Below are positions 22,678 to 33,329 of a DNA stretch of 64,000 bases, in pieces (the first letter of the stretch is position 1; each line of letters begins with the position of its first letter). Source of the DNA: Pelobates cultripes (taxonomy: Eukaryota; Chordata; Amphibia; Anura; Pelobatidae). The translations under genes were made by a program, and so were the position numbers. The stretch spans positions 111,338,674-111,402,673 of the forward strand of contig OW240918.1 in NCBI GenBank assembly GCA_933207985.1, given 5' to 3'. Under the pieces are notes generated by a model, which saw nothing but the letters and a program-made list of their open reading frames with translations, made no database searches and had not been told where the DNA came from.

Positions 22678-24232
22678 CAGGGAGTGCAGAATTATTAGGC
22701 AAATGAGTATTTTGACCACATCATCCTCTTTATGCATGTTGTCTTACTCCAAGCTGTATAGGCTCGAAAGCCTACTACCAATTAAGCATATTAGGTGATG
22801 TGCATCTCTGTAATGAGAAGGGGTGTGGTCTAATGACATCAACACCCTATATCAGGTGTGCATAATTATTAGGCAACTTCCTTTCCTTTGGCAAAATGGG
22901 TCAAAAGAAGGACTTGACAGGCTCAGAAAAGTCAAAAATAGTGAGATATCTTGCAGAGGGATGCAGCACTCTTAAAATTGCAAAGCTTCTGAAGCGTGAT
23001 CATCGAACAATCAAGCGTTTCATTCAAAATAGTCAACAGGGTCGCAAGAAGCGTGTGGAAAAACCAAGGCGCAAAATAACTGCCCATGAACTGAGAAAAG
23101 TCAAGCTGCCACGATGCCACTTGCCACCAGTTTGGCCATATTTCAGAGCTGCAACATCACTGGAGTGCCCAAAAGCACAAGGTGTGCAATACTCAGAGAC
23201 ATGGCCAAGGTAAGAAAGGCTGAAAGACGACCACCACTGAACAAGACACACAAGCTGAAACGTCAAGACTGGGCCAAGAAATATCTCAAGACTGATTTTT
23301 CTAAGGTTTTATGGACTAATGAAATGAGAGTGAGTCTTGATGGGCCAGATGGATGGGCCCGTGGCTGGATTGGTAAAGGGCAGAGAGCTCCAGTCCGACT
23401 CAGACGCCAGCAAGGTGGAGGTGGAGTACTGGTTTGGGCTGGTATCATCAAAGATGAGCTTGTGGGGCCTTTTCGGGTTGAGGATGGAGTCAAGCTCAAC
23501 TCCCAGTCCTACTGCCAGTTCCTGGAAGACACCTTCTTCAAGCAGTGGTACAGGAAGAAGTCTGCATCCTTCAAGAAAAACATGATTTTTATGCAGGACA
23601 ATGCTCCATCACACGCGTCCAAGTACTCCACAGCGTGGCTGGCAAGAAAGGGTATAAAAGAAGAAAATCTAATGACATGGCCTCCTTGTTCACCTGATCT
23701 GAACCCCATTGAGAACCTGTGGTCCATCATCAAATGTGAGATTTACAAGGAGGGAAAACAGTACACCTCTCTGAACAGTGTCTGGGAGGCTGTGGTTGCT
23801 GCTGCACGCAATGTTGATGGTGAACAGATCAAAATACTGACAGAATCCATGGATGGCAGGCTTTTGAGTGTCCTTGCAAAGAAAGGTGGCTATATTGGTC
23901 ACTGATTTGTTTTTGTTTTGTTTTTGAATGTCAGAAATGTATATTTGTGAATGTTGAGATGTTATATTGGTTTCACTGGTAATAATAAATAATTGAAATG
24001 GGTATATATTTGTTTTTTGTTAAGTTGCCTAATAATTATGCACAGTAATAGTCACCTGCACACACAGATATCCCCCTAACATAGCTAAACTAAAAACAAA
24101 CTAAAAACTACTTCCAAAAATATTCAGCTTTGATATTAATGAGTTTTTTGGGTTCATTGAGAACATGGTTGTTGTTCAATAATAAAATTAATCCTCAAAA
24201 ATACAACTTGCCTAATAATTCTGCACTCCCTG
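22678..24232 (+). mobile_element. Tc1/mariner element, 1555 bp, innermost
   Basis: Terminal repeats CAGGGAGTGCAGAATTATTA and TAATAATTCTGCACTCCCTG are perfect inverted repeats, and TA lies on both sides (22676-22677, 24233-24234). Second, internal copies of the repeat are present: GTGTGCATAATTATTAGGCA near 22856 and TGCCTAATAATTATGCACAG near 24027. That gives the inner/outer (IR/DR) repeat arrangement known in some Tc1 elements such as Sleeping Beauty. One transposase gene lies between. Confidence 0.95.
22896..23905 (+). pseudogene. Tc1/mariner transposase with one frameshift
   Basis: The N-terminal frame (22896 to about 23110) begins MGQKKDLTGSEKSKIVRYLA and contains a helix-turn-helix DNA-binding region (LLKRDHRTIKRFIQ). 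The second frame (from about 23110 to 23905) carries the catalytic domain: VLWTNEMRVSLDGPDGW, FMQDNAPSHAS and SPDLNPIENLWSIIK. A small deletion near 23100-23115 causes the frameshift. The first catalytic acidic position reads N (WTNEM), where the related copy at 51161 has TDE. With both lesions this protein cannot be an active DDE transposase. Intact relatives bind the terminal repeats and insert at TA. Confidence 0.9.
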
Positions 24233-24639
24233 TATTAATGATATTTGCAAGCATGTAATTTAATCTTAGAAACTCTGCTAAAATGGATTTTATATTTTTA
24301 TATAATAAATATCCAAAAGACAATCTTGCTTCCAAGACAATCCTTATTTTATATTGTATTCTCAATTATTTATATATGTTAAATAGAGGATCTCTTACAC
24401 TATATAAAATTATGGCTAAGATATGTGTATGGTTAGCCCTACTAAGTTCTATGCTTTAAGGCATTATAGTGGTAAATAAGGGAACCACCAGCGGTTACAG
24501 GTTCCTCTCGCGAGATCTGGAGCGTTGCCATGGCTAGAGTTCACTCGCCCACTAGGACCACCAGGGATGGTTTGAGAGTTGCTGGTCTCCCCCCAGGCTG
24601 TAGAAAGGGGGTATTATAACAGCTTAATTTTATTTTTAT

Positions 24640-24935
24640 TTTTTACCCCCCCCCACACACACACACAATCCCTTCTAACAGCACTCTCACACACAGCACT
24701 CTCACACCTATCACACACAGCGCTCTCACACCCATCACACATAGCACTCTCACACCCATCACACACAGCACTCTCACACACAGCACTCTCACACACAGCA
24801 CTCTCACACACAGCCCCCACACATCACACAGCACCACTCAAACACAGCATCCATCACACACACATACTGCACCCTTCACATACACCCTAGATCCCTTACA
24901 GACACCCACTGCACGAAACACACACACACAATATG
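24640..24935 (+). repeat. CA-rich minisatellite within hAT family B
   Basis: 15-bp (CACACACAGCACTCT) and 24-bp (adding CACCCATCA) units alternate, clearest at 24680-24815. It lies in the right part of the hAT. The open frames here are repeat by-products. Confidence 0.75.
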
Positions 24936-25071
24936 CTCACTTTAGAGGGGGCGTGTATGTCATTGGTATGACGAAATACACCCTCTCTGCCCAGCCCCCT
25001 TCTTAGTGGGCCGCTGTGATAAAAAAAATGCCCGGGCCGAATTTTTCTCCCAGTCCGGCCCTGTTTGGAAG

Positions 25072-25290
25072 AGAGTTTTAACATTAGTGTGTGAATGCTT
25101 GGCGGAAACTAATGCCTTAATCAATTCCATAATATCTTTAATAGCACTATGTAAGTATACCGGTCTATAAAAGGAAGACCCCCTTAACCTCCATTGTGTT
25201 ATTCCCCTCTACTTGCTCATCTGACTAATAGAAGAAGTTAGATTGCTTCAAACATGAAAAATCTTAGTATTTCTTCCGCCCAACATATAT
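25072..25290. other. Unassigned spacer
   Basis: Ordinary AT-rich DNA between the hAT duplication and the next MITE. Confidence 0.4.
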
Positions 25291-25891
25291 TTAAAGGGAC
25301 ACTATAGTCACCAGAACAACTACAGCTTATTGAATTTGTTCTGGTGAGTAGAATCATTTCCTTCAGGCCTTTTGCTGTAAACACTGTCTTTTCAGAGAAA
25401 ATGCATTGTTTACATTACAGCCTAGTGATAACTTCACTGGCCACTCCTCAGATGGCTGTTAGAGATCCTTCCTGGGTCATGACTGCCTAAAATGCATCCA
25501 AACATTCAGTGTCTCCTCCCTCTGCATGCAGACACTGAACTTTCCTCATAGAGATTCATTGATTCAATTCATCTCTATGAGGAGATGCTGATTGGCCAGG
25601 GCTGTGTTTGAATTGTGCTGGCTCTGCCCCGATCTGCCTCTTTGTCAGTCTCAGCCAATCCTATGGAGAAGCATTGTGATTGGATCAGGCCACCACTTCT
25701 GATGATGTCAGCAGACAGCTTGTTTTTCTGAGGCAAATAGCATGCAGAGCTATAGCTTCAGGCTTGAATACAAGTAAGATTCTGCTATATTTAGGGAGGC
25801 ATGAGGGGCCCAGGGGGGGCTAGATGATGGTTTTAACACTATAGGGTCAGGAATACATGTTTGTGTTCCTGACCCTATAGTGTTCATTTAA
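25291..25891. mobile_element. T2 MITE, complete, 601 bp
   Basis: TTAA at 25291-25294 and 25888-25891, with ends AGGGACACTATAGTCACCAG and GACCCTATAGTGTTCAT. The interior carries an inner inverted repeat near the right end (CACTATAGGGTCAGGAA / TTCCTGACCCTATAGTG) and a CTCATAGAGATTCATTGATT / CATCTCTATGAG hairpin. No coding capacity. The left 90 bp recur inverted at 13546. Confidence 0.8.
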
Positions 25892-26510
25892 CAAAAAAAC
25901 AGAGCACTATATTAACATCGATTAACAACCAAGCAAAATATACTTAAATTGTCAATATTCTTTCGCATCGAGAGGCCTCTGCTATTTTTTTCCCCAAGAA
26001 AAATAATATAAAACAAATGCAAAAAATTTAATCATGCTGTTTACTTTTTCTTTTCTGCTGCTGTCTTCCCAACAGGACACTACAATGGATTTTAATGTAA
26101 AACCTGAAAACACTTAAATTCAACAACATTGCTCAACGAAACCTATAACACAGCCTTTTATTAAAACAATAGTTTCACATTTCCACTAAAATAATATTTG
26201 CTCTATTTTTACAATTTATTCTAATCTGTTTCTTGGTGTAAAATACTTCGGTCTTCATGAGTCTTCAACCAACATATATCCTAACAAAAAGAAAACATAA
26301 TTACCTTCTGAATGACTCACAATTTCTGGGATATCTTTTATAATGTAAAAGCACCTCACTAAATCTAGAGAGGAAAAGAGTGGAGGGGGCATTACAGGCA
26401 TATTAAAGAACAATTCACTAATAACTGAAATTGGAAGAAAAAGCTATCTAAATGGAGTTAGATTACTCTGGAAAACAAGGTGCCAACAAGATTTATAGGT
26501 TTACAAGTGC
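25892..26510. other. AT-rich DNA with one splice-acceptor-like tract
   Basis: A pyrimidine-rich tract ending TCTTCCCAACAG at 26075 is followed by 13 open codons (DTTMDFNVKPENT, then stop). This could be chance. Nothing else is recognised. Confidence 0.3.
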
Positions 26511-27007
26511 TTAAAGGAACAAATCTATTCCTAATGCTAGTGTCCCTGTCCCCCTATGTGCATCAAAATGTTAAAAAATAAAGTAAAAATTTGACTTACC
26601 TTTTCCAGCACAGGGGCTCCTTTGATGCTTACCTCTCAGCCTCCCGAAATGTCATTGAAGAGGCATGGCCTCCTCCACCGATGTTCAATCCAATGCTCTT
26701 CATAGAGGAGCATGGAGAACCTAAAGCTCATGCATGGTGGGTGCTGTACACACATTCAAACCAAAAATGGTTTCACATGGGGGCTTCCGCATGATGTGAG
26801 TTTTACTTGGTCATTGTCACCGGAAGTGCCTCTAGTGGCTTACTGACTGACAGCCACTCCGAGGCGAATTTAACCCTGTTATATATACATTGCAGTTTCT
26901 AAAAATAAAAAAACTGTAATGTTTTACATTGCAGGGTTAAAAGGACACAGACACTGTAATCAAATCACTTCATTGAAGTCGTCTGGGTGACTTTAGTGTC
27001 TCTTTAA
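26511..27007. mobile_element. T2-like MITE, 497 bp
   Basis: TTAA at 26511-26514 and 27004-27007, ends AGGAACAAATCTATTCC and GTGACTTTAGTGTCTCT. It contains the GCCTCTAGTGGCTTACTGAC block and the paired TTACATTGCAGGGTTA segment of this MITE group. The short open frame at 26591-26794 lies inside it and is not a gene. Confidence 0.65.
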
Positions 27008-27612
27008 ATATATTCAAATTGAATTAAAATATGTTACTTGTGATCTGCTAATAACTAGAAATTTAATTATTTAAAAATTAGAGAGATTTTATCACCTTTT
27101 TGCCATTTTATTGGAGAAGAAATAGTTTAATCTCACATATACACGGATCATGTGCACACGAAAAATCTGAAAGTGAAAAGATGTGAGCGACTCTGAGAAG
27201 GGCCAAATAATGATGGCTAGACGACTGGGTGAAAGCACCTTCAATGCGGCAAATCTTGGGGGGTGTTCCCAGTATCCAGTGGTAAGTATCTACACAAAGT
27301 GGTGCAAGGAAGGACAACAGGTGAGCCAGCATCAGGGTCATGGGAGCCCAAGGCTCATGCGTAGGGGAGCAAAAGCTAGCCTGTCTGGTCCGATAACATA
27401 GAAGAGCTACTGTAGCTCAAATTACTGAAAAACTTGATGCTGGCCACGATAGCAAGATGGTTTAAAACACAGTGCATTGCAATGTGGTTGCCTGGTCTGA
27501 TGAATCACATATACTTTTAAATCAGTTCAAAGGCCAGGTGCGTGTATGTTTTTTTACCTAGGTAAGAGATGGCAGCAAGATACACTATGGTAAGAAGGCA
27601 GACCGATGGAGG

Positions 27613-29203
27613 CAGTGGCGTACATACCGCGGTCGCAGTGGTCGCAACTGCGACCGGGCCCGTCACTCCAGATGGCTCGGCCGCCCTGCGGTCCCCTGCG
27701 ACCACGGTTTGTCGCGCGGGCCGGGGCTCCCGTCCAAGGAGTCCATCAGGTGGCCCATGCTGTCAGGGCCACCCAATGGATATGGATTGTAACTGGGCCT
27801 GGTCAGCACTGGGTGCTTTAACAGCGCGACCGGGCCCCCTCTGATGACATCACAAGCTGGGAGGAAGTGACCGCACATCACTCCTCCCAGCTTTTACACA
27901 CAGCCCGCGTGGGAGGAAGCAGAGGGAGTCAGAGTGGGAACTGTGTGTGAGTGTGTGTAACTGTCTGCCTGTAACTGTGTGTATTTGTGTGTGAACTGCA
28001 TGCCTAAAAGGGTGTGTTTGTGTGTCTGTCTGCCTGTAACTTTGTATGTGTGACTGTCTGCCTGTGACTGTTTGATGTTGCCTGTATCCATGTATGACTA
28101 TCTGTCTGTGACTGTGTGCATTTGACTGTCTGCTGCTGCCTTTTACTCTGTGTGTGTGACTGTCTGTCTGTGACCGTGTGTGTGTGTGTGAATGTATATG
28201 TGATTTTCTGCCTGTAACTGTGTGCATAACTGTCTCTGACTGTATGTGTGACTGTCTGCCTGTAACTGTGTGTGTACTGTCTGCCTGTAAATGTGTGTGT
28301 GGGGCTGCAGGGATTTTGTAGAAGGGGGCAGGGGTTTTGTATTGGGTCTTTATAAGGGGATTTGTGGAAGGATGTTGCAGGGGTTTTGTAGACGGACGTC
28401 AGTACAGGATTTGTAGAAGGAGGTGGGACAGGGGTTTTGTAGGAGGGGGTGGGGCACACAAGGGTTTTGTAGAAGGGGCTGACAGCGGTTTTGCAAAGTT
28501 TCCAATGTGTTCAATACATTAAAAAAAGGAAATGTTACAGGCTTTTTTTATTGAGGGGGGGGGAGAGGGGTGCCAAGCCCAGGATCCGCCCCAGGTGCCA
28601 AATGCTCTAGGTACGCCCCTGCCCCAGGGGAAGTCACCCTCCTGCAACTAAAAGGTAGGAAATAGGAGGGTGACTTAAATATTACGTGTGTGTGTGTGTA
28701 TATGTATGTCTCTGTGTCTGTATGTGTGTGTCTGTGTATGTGTGTGTGTCTGCCTGTATGTATGTGTGTGTGTGTGTGTGCTTGTCTGTATGTATGTATG
28801 TGCATCTTGTGTGTGTGTGTGTGTGTGTCTGTCTGTGTGTCTGTATGTGTGCCTGTCTGTATGTATGTATGCCTGTCTGTATGTGTCAGCCTGTGTGTAT
28901 GTGTGCCTGTCTGTATGTATGTATGCCTGTCTGTATGTGTCAGCCTGTGTGTATGTGTTCCTGTCTGTTTGTATGTATGTATGTGTCTTGTGTGTGTGTC
29001 TGTCTGTATATATGTGTGTGTGTGCCTGTATGTGTGTGTGTCTGTATGTATGTGTCTGTATGTATGCCTGTCTGTGTATGTGTGTGTGTCGATCTGTATG
29101 TATGTGTCTGTGTGTGTGTCTGTTTGTATGTGTGTGTGTGTGTGTGTCGGGAGGGGGGCCCACGGATGAGTTTCGCACCGGGGCCCCATGGATTGTGTGT
29201 ACG
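27613..29203. mobile_element. hAT family A element with minisatellite interior
   Basis: It starts CAGTGGCGTACATACCGCGG and the first 330 bp match the element at 395. The right end GGGCCCCATGGATTGTGTGT then ACG stops short of a full inverted terminus and abuts CAGTGTTATGC of the host Tc1, so the last few bases and the right duplication are deleted. The interior holds CTGTCTGCCTGTAACTGTG-type repeats (27940-28310), GGGGTTTTGTAGAAGG repeats (28310-28490) and a TGTCTGTATGTATG array (28681-29147). At 28570-28621 an end-like TAGGTACGCCCCTG suggests another hAT remnant. No transposase. Confidence 0.7.
28681..29147 (+). repeat. TG-rich tandem array
   Basis: Degenerate TGTCTGTATGTATGTG repeats include a near-exact 54-bp duplication around 28850-28960. 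Every frame on both strands is open for 150 or more codons because the array contains few stop triplets. These are not genes. Confidence 0.85.
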
Positions 29204-29620
29204 CAGTGTTATGCTTTGGAAAATGTTCTGCTGGGAAGTCTTGGGTCCTGGCATTCACCTGAATGTTACTTTGATACCTACCTAGAGATTGTTGCAGACC
29301 ACATAAACCCCTTCATGGCAATGGTCTTCCCTAATGGCAATGGCATCTTTCAGCAGGATAATGCACCCTGCCACATTGCTAAATTGTTTTAGAAATGGTC
29401 TAAGGAACACGACAGAGAGTTCAAGGTTTTGCCTTGGCCTCTAGATTCCCCAGATCTCCATCCGATGGATCACCTGTGAGATGTGCTGGAACAACAAATC
29501 CGATCCATCGAGGCGCCATCTCGCAAATGTCTTGGTGTCAGATACCAGAGGATACGTTCAGAGGTCTTGTGGTCTACACAATAATAGGCAGGTGGCTTTA
29601 ATGTTGTGGCTGTTAGTGTA

Positions 29621-30335
29621 TAAAGAAATAAGAGAAGGGTGGAAAATTAATGGCACTTGAACTTCCTATATGTTGTTTAAAAAATGCATTTCATTAAAAC
29701 ATAAATTGGACTTCTTATCGGTACATAAAATACAGGCCATTCTAGGGGAACACAAAAATAAAACAAACAAAACATTACCATGACAGCTTAGTAAATGCAG
29801 TTATACATATTTTTACGGCATGTTTAATGCAATTAACATTTGAAAAGCAAGACATCTAGTAGCCTTACTTACCCCTTTACCACTGGCGACTCTGCAAGTA
29901 CCAATTCTTTGCATTTTCTTGATTTCATCCTAATCTGTGTTGCACAATCTTCACTCTCCTAACCATTTAGTGTCAAAAACGTTGAAAGCTGAATTTGAAA
30001 GGGGGACTTCTCCATACAAAATTAGTGGTTTGGTGTGTGGTGTATAGCCCACAGTGCTGTAGACCACTTTTCACACAGGGAATGATTGCTATTTTATAAT
30101 TGTTTAGACTTGAGTAAAGGAGATTTCACCTAAAATAGAGGAAAGATGGATTTATCTGCATAAAGAAATTGCAAGATATTTGCAACGTTATATGGATGCC
30201 ATATTTTCTTCCAACAGAATATTCAAGATTATAATAGTTAATGTGTGGGTTAACTGCTTGTTAATCCAAGGATATATTTGATTGCTATTTTTGAGTTAAG
30301 AAGAATTGTTTTCTATTTTGTGGCACAAATGTAAC
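29621..30335. other. AT-rich DNA, nothing recognised
   Basis: No gene, RNA or transposon terminus is supported. Confidence 0.45.
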
Positions 30336-30425
30336 TGTCTTCAAATTGGGGTCTTAATCCTATCAACAGCAGAACAAAATGTGTCAACGGCTGAACTTGA
30401 TGGACTTATAATATATAAATAAATA
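30336..30425 (+). mobile_element. CR1-like LINE 3' tail
   Basis: CAACAGCAGAACAAAATGTG and GGCTGAACTTGATGGACTTA match the well-known CR1/L2-type 3' end. A similar tail lies at 37085-37165. Confidence 0.5.
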
Positions 30426-31289
30426 TAAATAAGGAATCAACAAGCTAATTTTACAATTGAACAAACTTTGCTTTATGCTTTTCTTTTAGTTTTTCATTAT
30501 ATTTAGATGGCAATTTTCACTGGGTGCACACCCTAATCTAATGAGCTATGTGTATAGATTACTGTTCATTGATATCTAAAATAATACAGTCATGAACACT
30601 TTTAAAATGACATTTTTTACATTTACTTGTTCATAATTTGCAGAAATGTTGGTAGTATAAAATAGTATAAAATATATATATTTTTTAAAAGTCCTTGGAA
30701 ACCAGGGACCTCATACCACTGTGCTGACTCCTATGTCTAAGGACCCAATGTAAGGAAGATTTTTGGGGCTTTTGCTTTCCCTGTTTGCGTATGTACCTTG
30801 TATGTACCTTGTAGAATAAATCTTTCCTTTTGGATTTGGAGCGCTCGTTTTTCCTGGCATTTTTTTTTGTTTTTTTCTTTGCAGTATGAATTAGTAGACA
30901 TTATATGCTATTCATTATCTTCATATATATTCTAACAAATTACGGCAGAATTCAACATCGTTATTGTTCTTACTGTTTAGAATCGTTTTCTCTGTCATAG
31001 GTGAAACCCGCTTTCAAGTCAAAATAAGTGACCTTTTATCATCTGTATTACTATAGAGCTGTTAATGGTGGCCCTGGATTCATTTATATTGCTTGAATTT
31101 TTTAATTTCATTTTTTAAATAAAATTCTAGGATTTTCTAGTGTTTCATTCCGCTTCTTAATATTGTAGCCCTTCTCACAAGCACAAATCCAGTAAATACT
31201 CATAGAATGTCCTGAAAACCACCTACAAATATAAAGAGCACCAATCCAACTTTTCTCCATTACTTTCTTTGGAGATTTTACCAAAAACT
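30426..31289. other. AT-rich DNA, nothing recognised
   Basis: Contains a repeated TATGTACCTTG at about 30789-30812 and no other structure that I can identify. Confidence 0.4.
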
Positions 31290-31847
31290 ATTAAAGGGAC
31301 ACTATAGTCACCTGAACAACTTTAGCTTAATGAAGCAGTTTTGGTGTATAGAACATGCCCCTGCAGCCTCACTGCTCAATCCTCTGCCATTTAGCAGTTA
31401 AATCCCTTTGTTTATGAACCCTAGTCACACCTCCCTGCATGTGACTTGCACAGCCTTCCATAAACACTTCCTGTAAAGAGAGCCCTATTTAGGCTTTCTT
31501 TATTGCAAGTTCTGTTTAATTAAGATTTTCTTATCCCCTGCTATGTTAATAGCTTGCTAGACCCTGCAAGAGCCTCCTGTATGTGATTAAAGTTCAATTT
31601 AGAGATTGAGATACAATTATTTAAGGTAAATTACATCTGTTTGAAAGTGAAACCAGTTTTTTTTTTCATGCAGGCTCTGTCAATCATTGCCAGGGGAGGT
31701 GTGGCTAGGGCTGCATAAACAGAAACAAAGTGATTTAACTCCTAAATGACAGTGAATTAAGCAGTGAAATTGCAGGGGAATGATCTATACACTAAAACAG
31801 CTTTATTAAGCTAAAATAATTTAGGTAACTATAGTGTTCCTTTAAAT
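31290..31847. mobile_element. T2 MITE, complete
   Basis: TTAA|AGGGACACTATAGTCACC at the left (TTAA from about 31290) and GGTAACTATAGTGTTCCTTTAA at the right. Subterminal GAACAACTTTAGCTTAATGA and TTATTAAGCTAAAATAATTT are inverted copies. A further inverted pair (CACCTCCCTGC / CAGGGGAGGTGTGG, then GTTTATG / CATAAAC) lies inside. It is the reference copy for the LINE-interrupted MITE at 19701. Confidence 0.8.
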
Positions 31848-31895
31848 TTAACAGAAAAAGGAAACACATTTATGCACAAGTGTGCTAGGTTCAGT

Positions 31896-31975
31896 TTAAC
31901 CCCTTCAGGACACATGACATGTCTGACATGTCATGATTCCCTTTTATTCCAGAAGTTTGGTCCTTAAGGGGTTAA
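31896..31975. mobile_element. Palindromic TTAA MITE (piggyBac-like), copy 2
   Basis: An 80-bp unit bracketed by TTAA, with arms CCCCTTCAGGACACATGACA and GTCCTTAAGGGG and a central GACATGTCTGACATGTC palindrome. It is nearly identical to copy 3 at 35907. Confidence 0.8.
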
Positions 31976-33159
31976 ACAAAGTGTATACCAAGAAACAATA
32001 ATACAAAGAGCCCTATATAAACTTCAGACATATGGAAACTTGAATGTCATGTGTAAGGTAGCTCATTAACTCATAGTGAAGTGGAGGACTATGTCTACAT
32101 AGCGGGGAGAAGGAAACACTAAAGAAGAAGGGGAGAGTCACAAAGTAATGGAAATACGATGCACCAACTCAACTTTTACACATTTTATAGCTTTGAGACT
32201 GAATTAGCTATATTTGCACAATTTGATATACTTTTTGCAGAAGGAATTATGAGATCTGCTGATCAGCCCGCCCCTATACTTTAACTATTGCAGTGCTGGG
32301 GTAAACATGTCTAACTGTCAGACTCAGACAGAATGAGAGGCTTCTGATGAACAAAATGAACTCCTTTTCCTGATGGTATATACACGTTTCAGTGCTTATA
32401 TCATGGTTAATTCTGTAAAAGCCAGAGGCACAGCCTTCGTTATTGATGATGACAACTTGATGAAATTAGAGCTATGTAAATAATTACCCTAATGTGTCTG
32501 CTCCCTGTGCCTTGGCTTCGATTTAGGAAACAGAAATTCGTGCCAAGACATATGTTGGTCTTGTCACAGCATCTGCCTGGGACGTCTTTGTCAAAAAGTC
32601 TCTCTTAAAGGCAGCTGTTGTCACATTTTCAAAGTGGACATTACGGACCCAGCTGTGCTGACACGGATCTGATTGGGTCAGAGCTTTTGAGAAATGACTC
32701 CATCAACCTCTCCATAACTTTGAAACCAAGAATGTCAGAAGTAACTGCATTATTAAGTGGTCATAGTATTTATTGAAAACCACTTGTGCAAAAATCGCCC
32801 TCCCTACTTCACATTTGTTTAAAAAGTAGACTCCAATATAATAACAAATATTGTTAGCTAAAAGTTATATCAACATTTGACAATATTAAAAATATACAAA
32901 TTCAATAATGTGCTAATTTTTGTATTTGAACCCCACCAATGCATCACCTGTCTCGTTTTAGAATAGAGTGTAAACACACATATCAAAGTTAATTTGCTAA
33001 TGTGAACCGTAGATTAATCTGTTATTATCAGACTTTAAATGGCAGACCGAAAACCAGAATAGAATATAATTGCCATTGTAGATCAGCTGACTGCTTGCAT
33101 ATTTGGGAGATTAATTGTATTACCCGCTATTATACTACTTCTGCTATCTGATATATGTT
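31976..33159. other. Mostly unique DNA; possible conserved block at 32440-32720
   Basis: No gene is assigned. From 32440 to 32720 the sequence is of higher complexity, includes TAATTACCCTAATG, and has a 42-codon open frame starting just after a TAG at 32526 (ETEIRAKTYVGLVTASAWDV...). It could be a conserved noncoding element or an exon. The polypyrimidine tract is weak. Confidence 0.35.
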
Positions 33160-33260
33160 TATTTCCTGGCTATATATAATAATAATAATAATAACAAAAT
33201 ATTTAACCAGCAAAGGTACATTCAGATTTCTCTGGTTTTCAAGTACATCCTGGGGATGTT
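33160..33260 (+). mobile_element. LINE/SINE-like repeat with AAT microsatellite
   Basis: An (AAT)n run at 33176-33194 precedes AATATTTAACCAGCAAAGGT and TTCAGATTTCTCTGGTTTTC, a repeat tail common in amphibian and fish genomes. Confidence 0.4.
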
Positions 33261-33329
33261 ACCATATACATACATATATTAGCGCTCTGCAGACTGGCAA
33301 TGTTATGCGGTGTTAAAATGCATGTAGTG

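Larger units (their letters stand above)
22031..24499 (+). mobile_element. Solo LTR inside the hAT, itself interrupted
   Basis: It starts TGTTATGGGC and ends CAGCGGTTACA, with a 4-bp duplication GGTT at 22027-22030 and 24500-24503. Removing it rejoins CCGCCGGGTT to CCTCTCGCGAG smoothly. GGTATAAATAGG (about 22555) is a TATA box, and AATAAA (about 24303) a likely polyadenylation signal, giving plus orientation. Without the Tc1 insert and its TA duplication it is about 0.91 kb. No internal viral genes are present. Confidence 0.75.
21808..25063. mobile_element. hAT element, family B, outermost of a triple nest
   Basis: It starts CAGGCCCGGACTGGCCATTG and ends CTCCCAGTCCGGCCCTG. A perfect 8-bp duplication TTTGGAAG flanks it at 21800-21807 and 25064-25071. 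Its own sequence is 21808-22030 and 24500-25063. The latter carries GC-rich DNA and a CACACAGCACTCT minisatellite. No transposase is visible, so it needed an autonomous partner. The solo LTR and Tc1 element sit inside. Confidence 0.9.
27150..29540 (+). pseudogene. Tc1 transposase relic, interrupted
   Basis: N-terminal traces (SDSEKGQIMMARRLGESTFN, then VVSIYTKW and QGHGSPRL) at 27183-27360 are the helix-turn-helix region. After the hAT, FGKCSAG-like and FQQDNAPCHIAKLF (about 29349-29390) mark the second catalytic Asp, and SPDLHPMDHL (about 29450-29480) sits where the final SPDLNPIEHL catalytic motif belongs, with the catalytic Glu position reading D. Stops and frameshifts run throughout. No activity is expected. 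Confidence 0.7.
27108..29618 (+). mobile_element. Decayed Tc1-type transposon split by a hAT
   Basis: Own parts are 27108-27612 and 29204-29618. The right terminus GGCTGTTAGTG is followed by TA (29619-29620); just inside it CAGGTGGCTTTAATGTTGTG is the terminal repeat of a common Tc1 family. The left terminus is not visible. Joining the two parts gives a continuous transposase-like sequence. A hAT of family A occupies 27613-29203. Confidence 0.75.

Noticed and set aside
26061..26115. Terminal exon after TCTTCCCAACAG
   Set aside because: Only 13 open codons follow; too little to separate from chance.
28675..29392. Open frames of 150-236 codons on both strands (Cys/Val-rich or His/Thr-rich)
   Set aside because: They are generated by TG/CA tandem repeats with few stop triplets; composition is purely repeat-derived.
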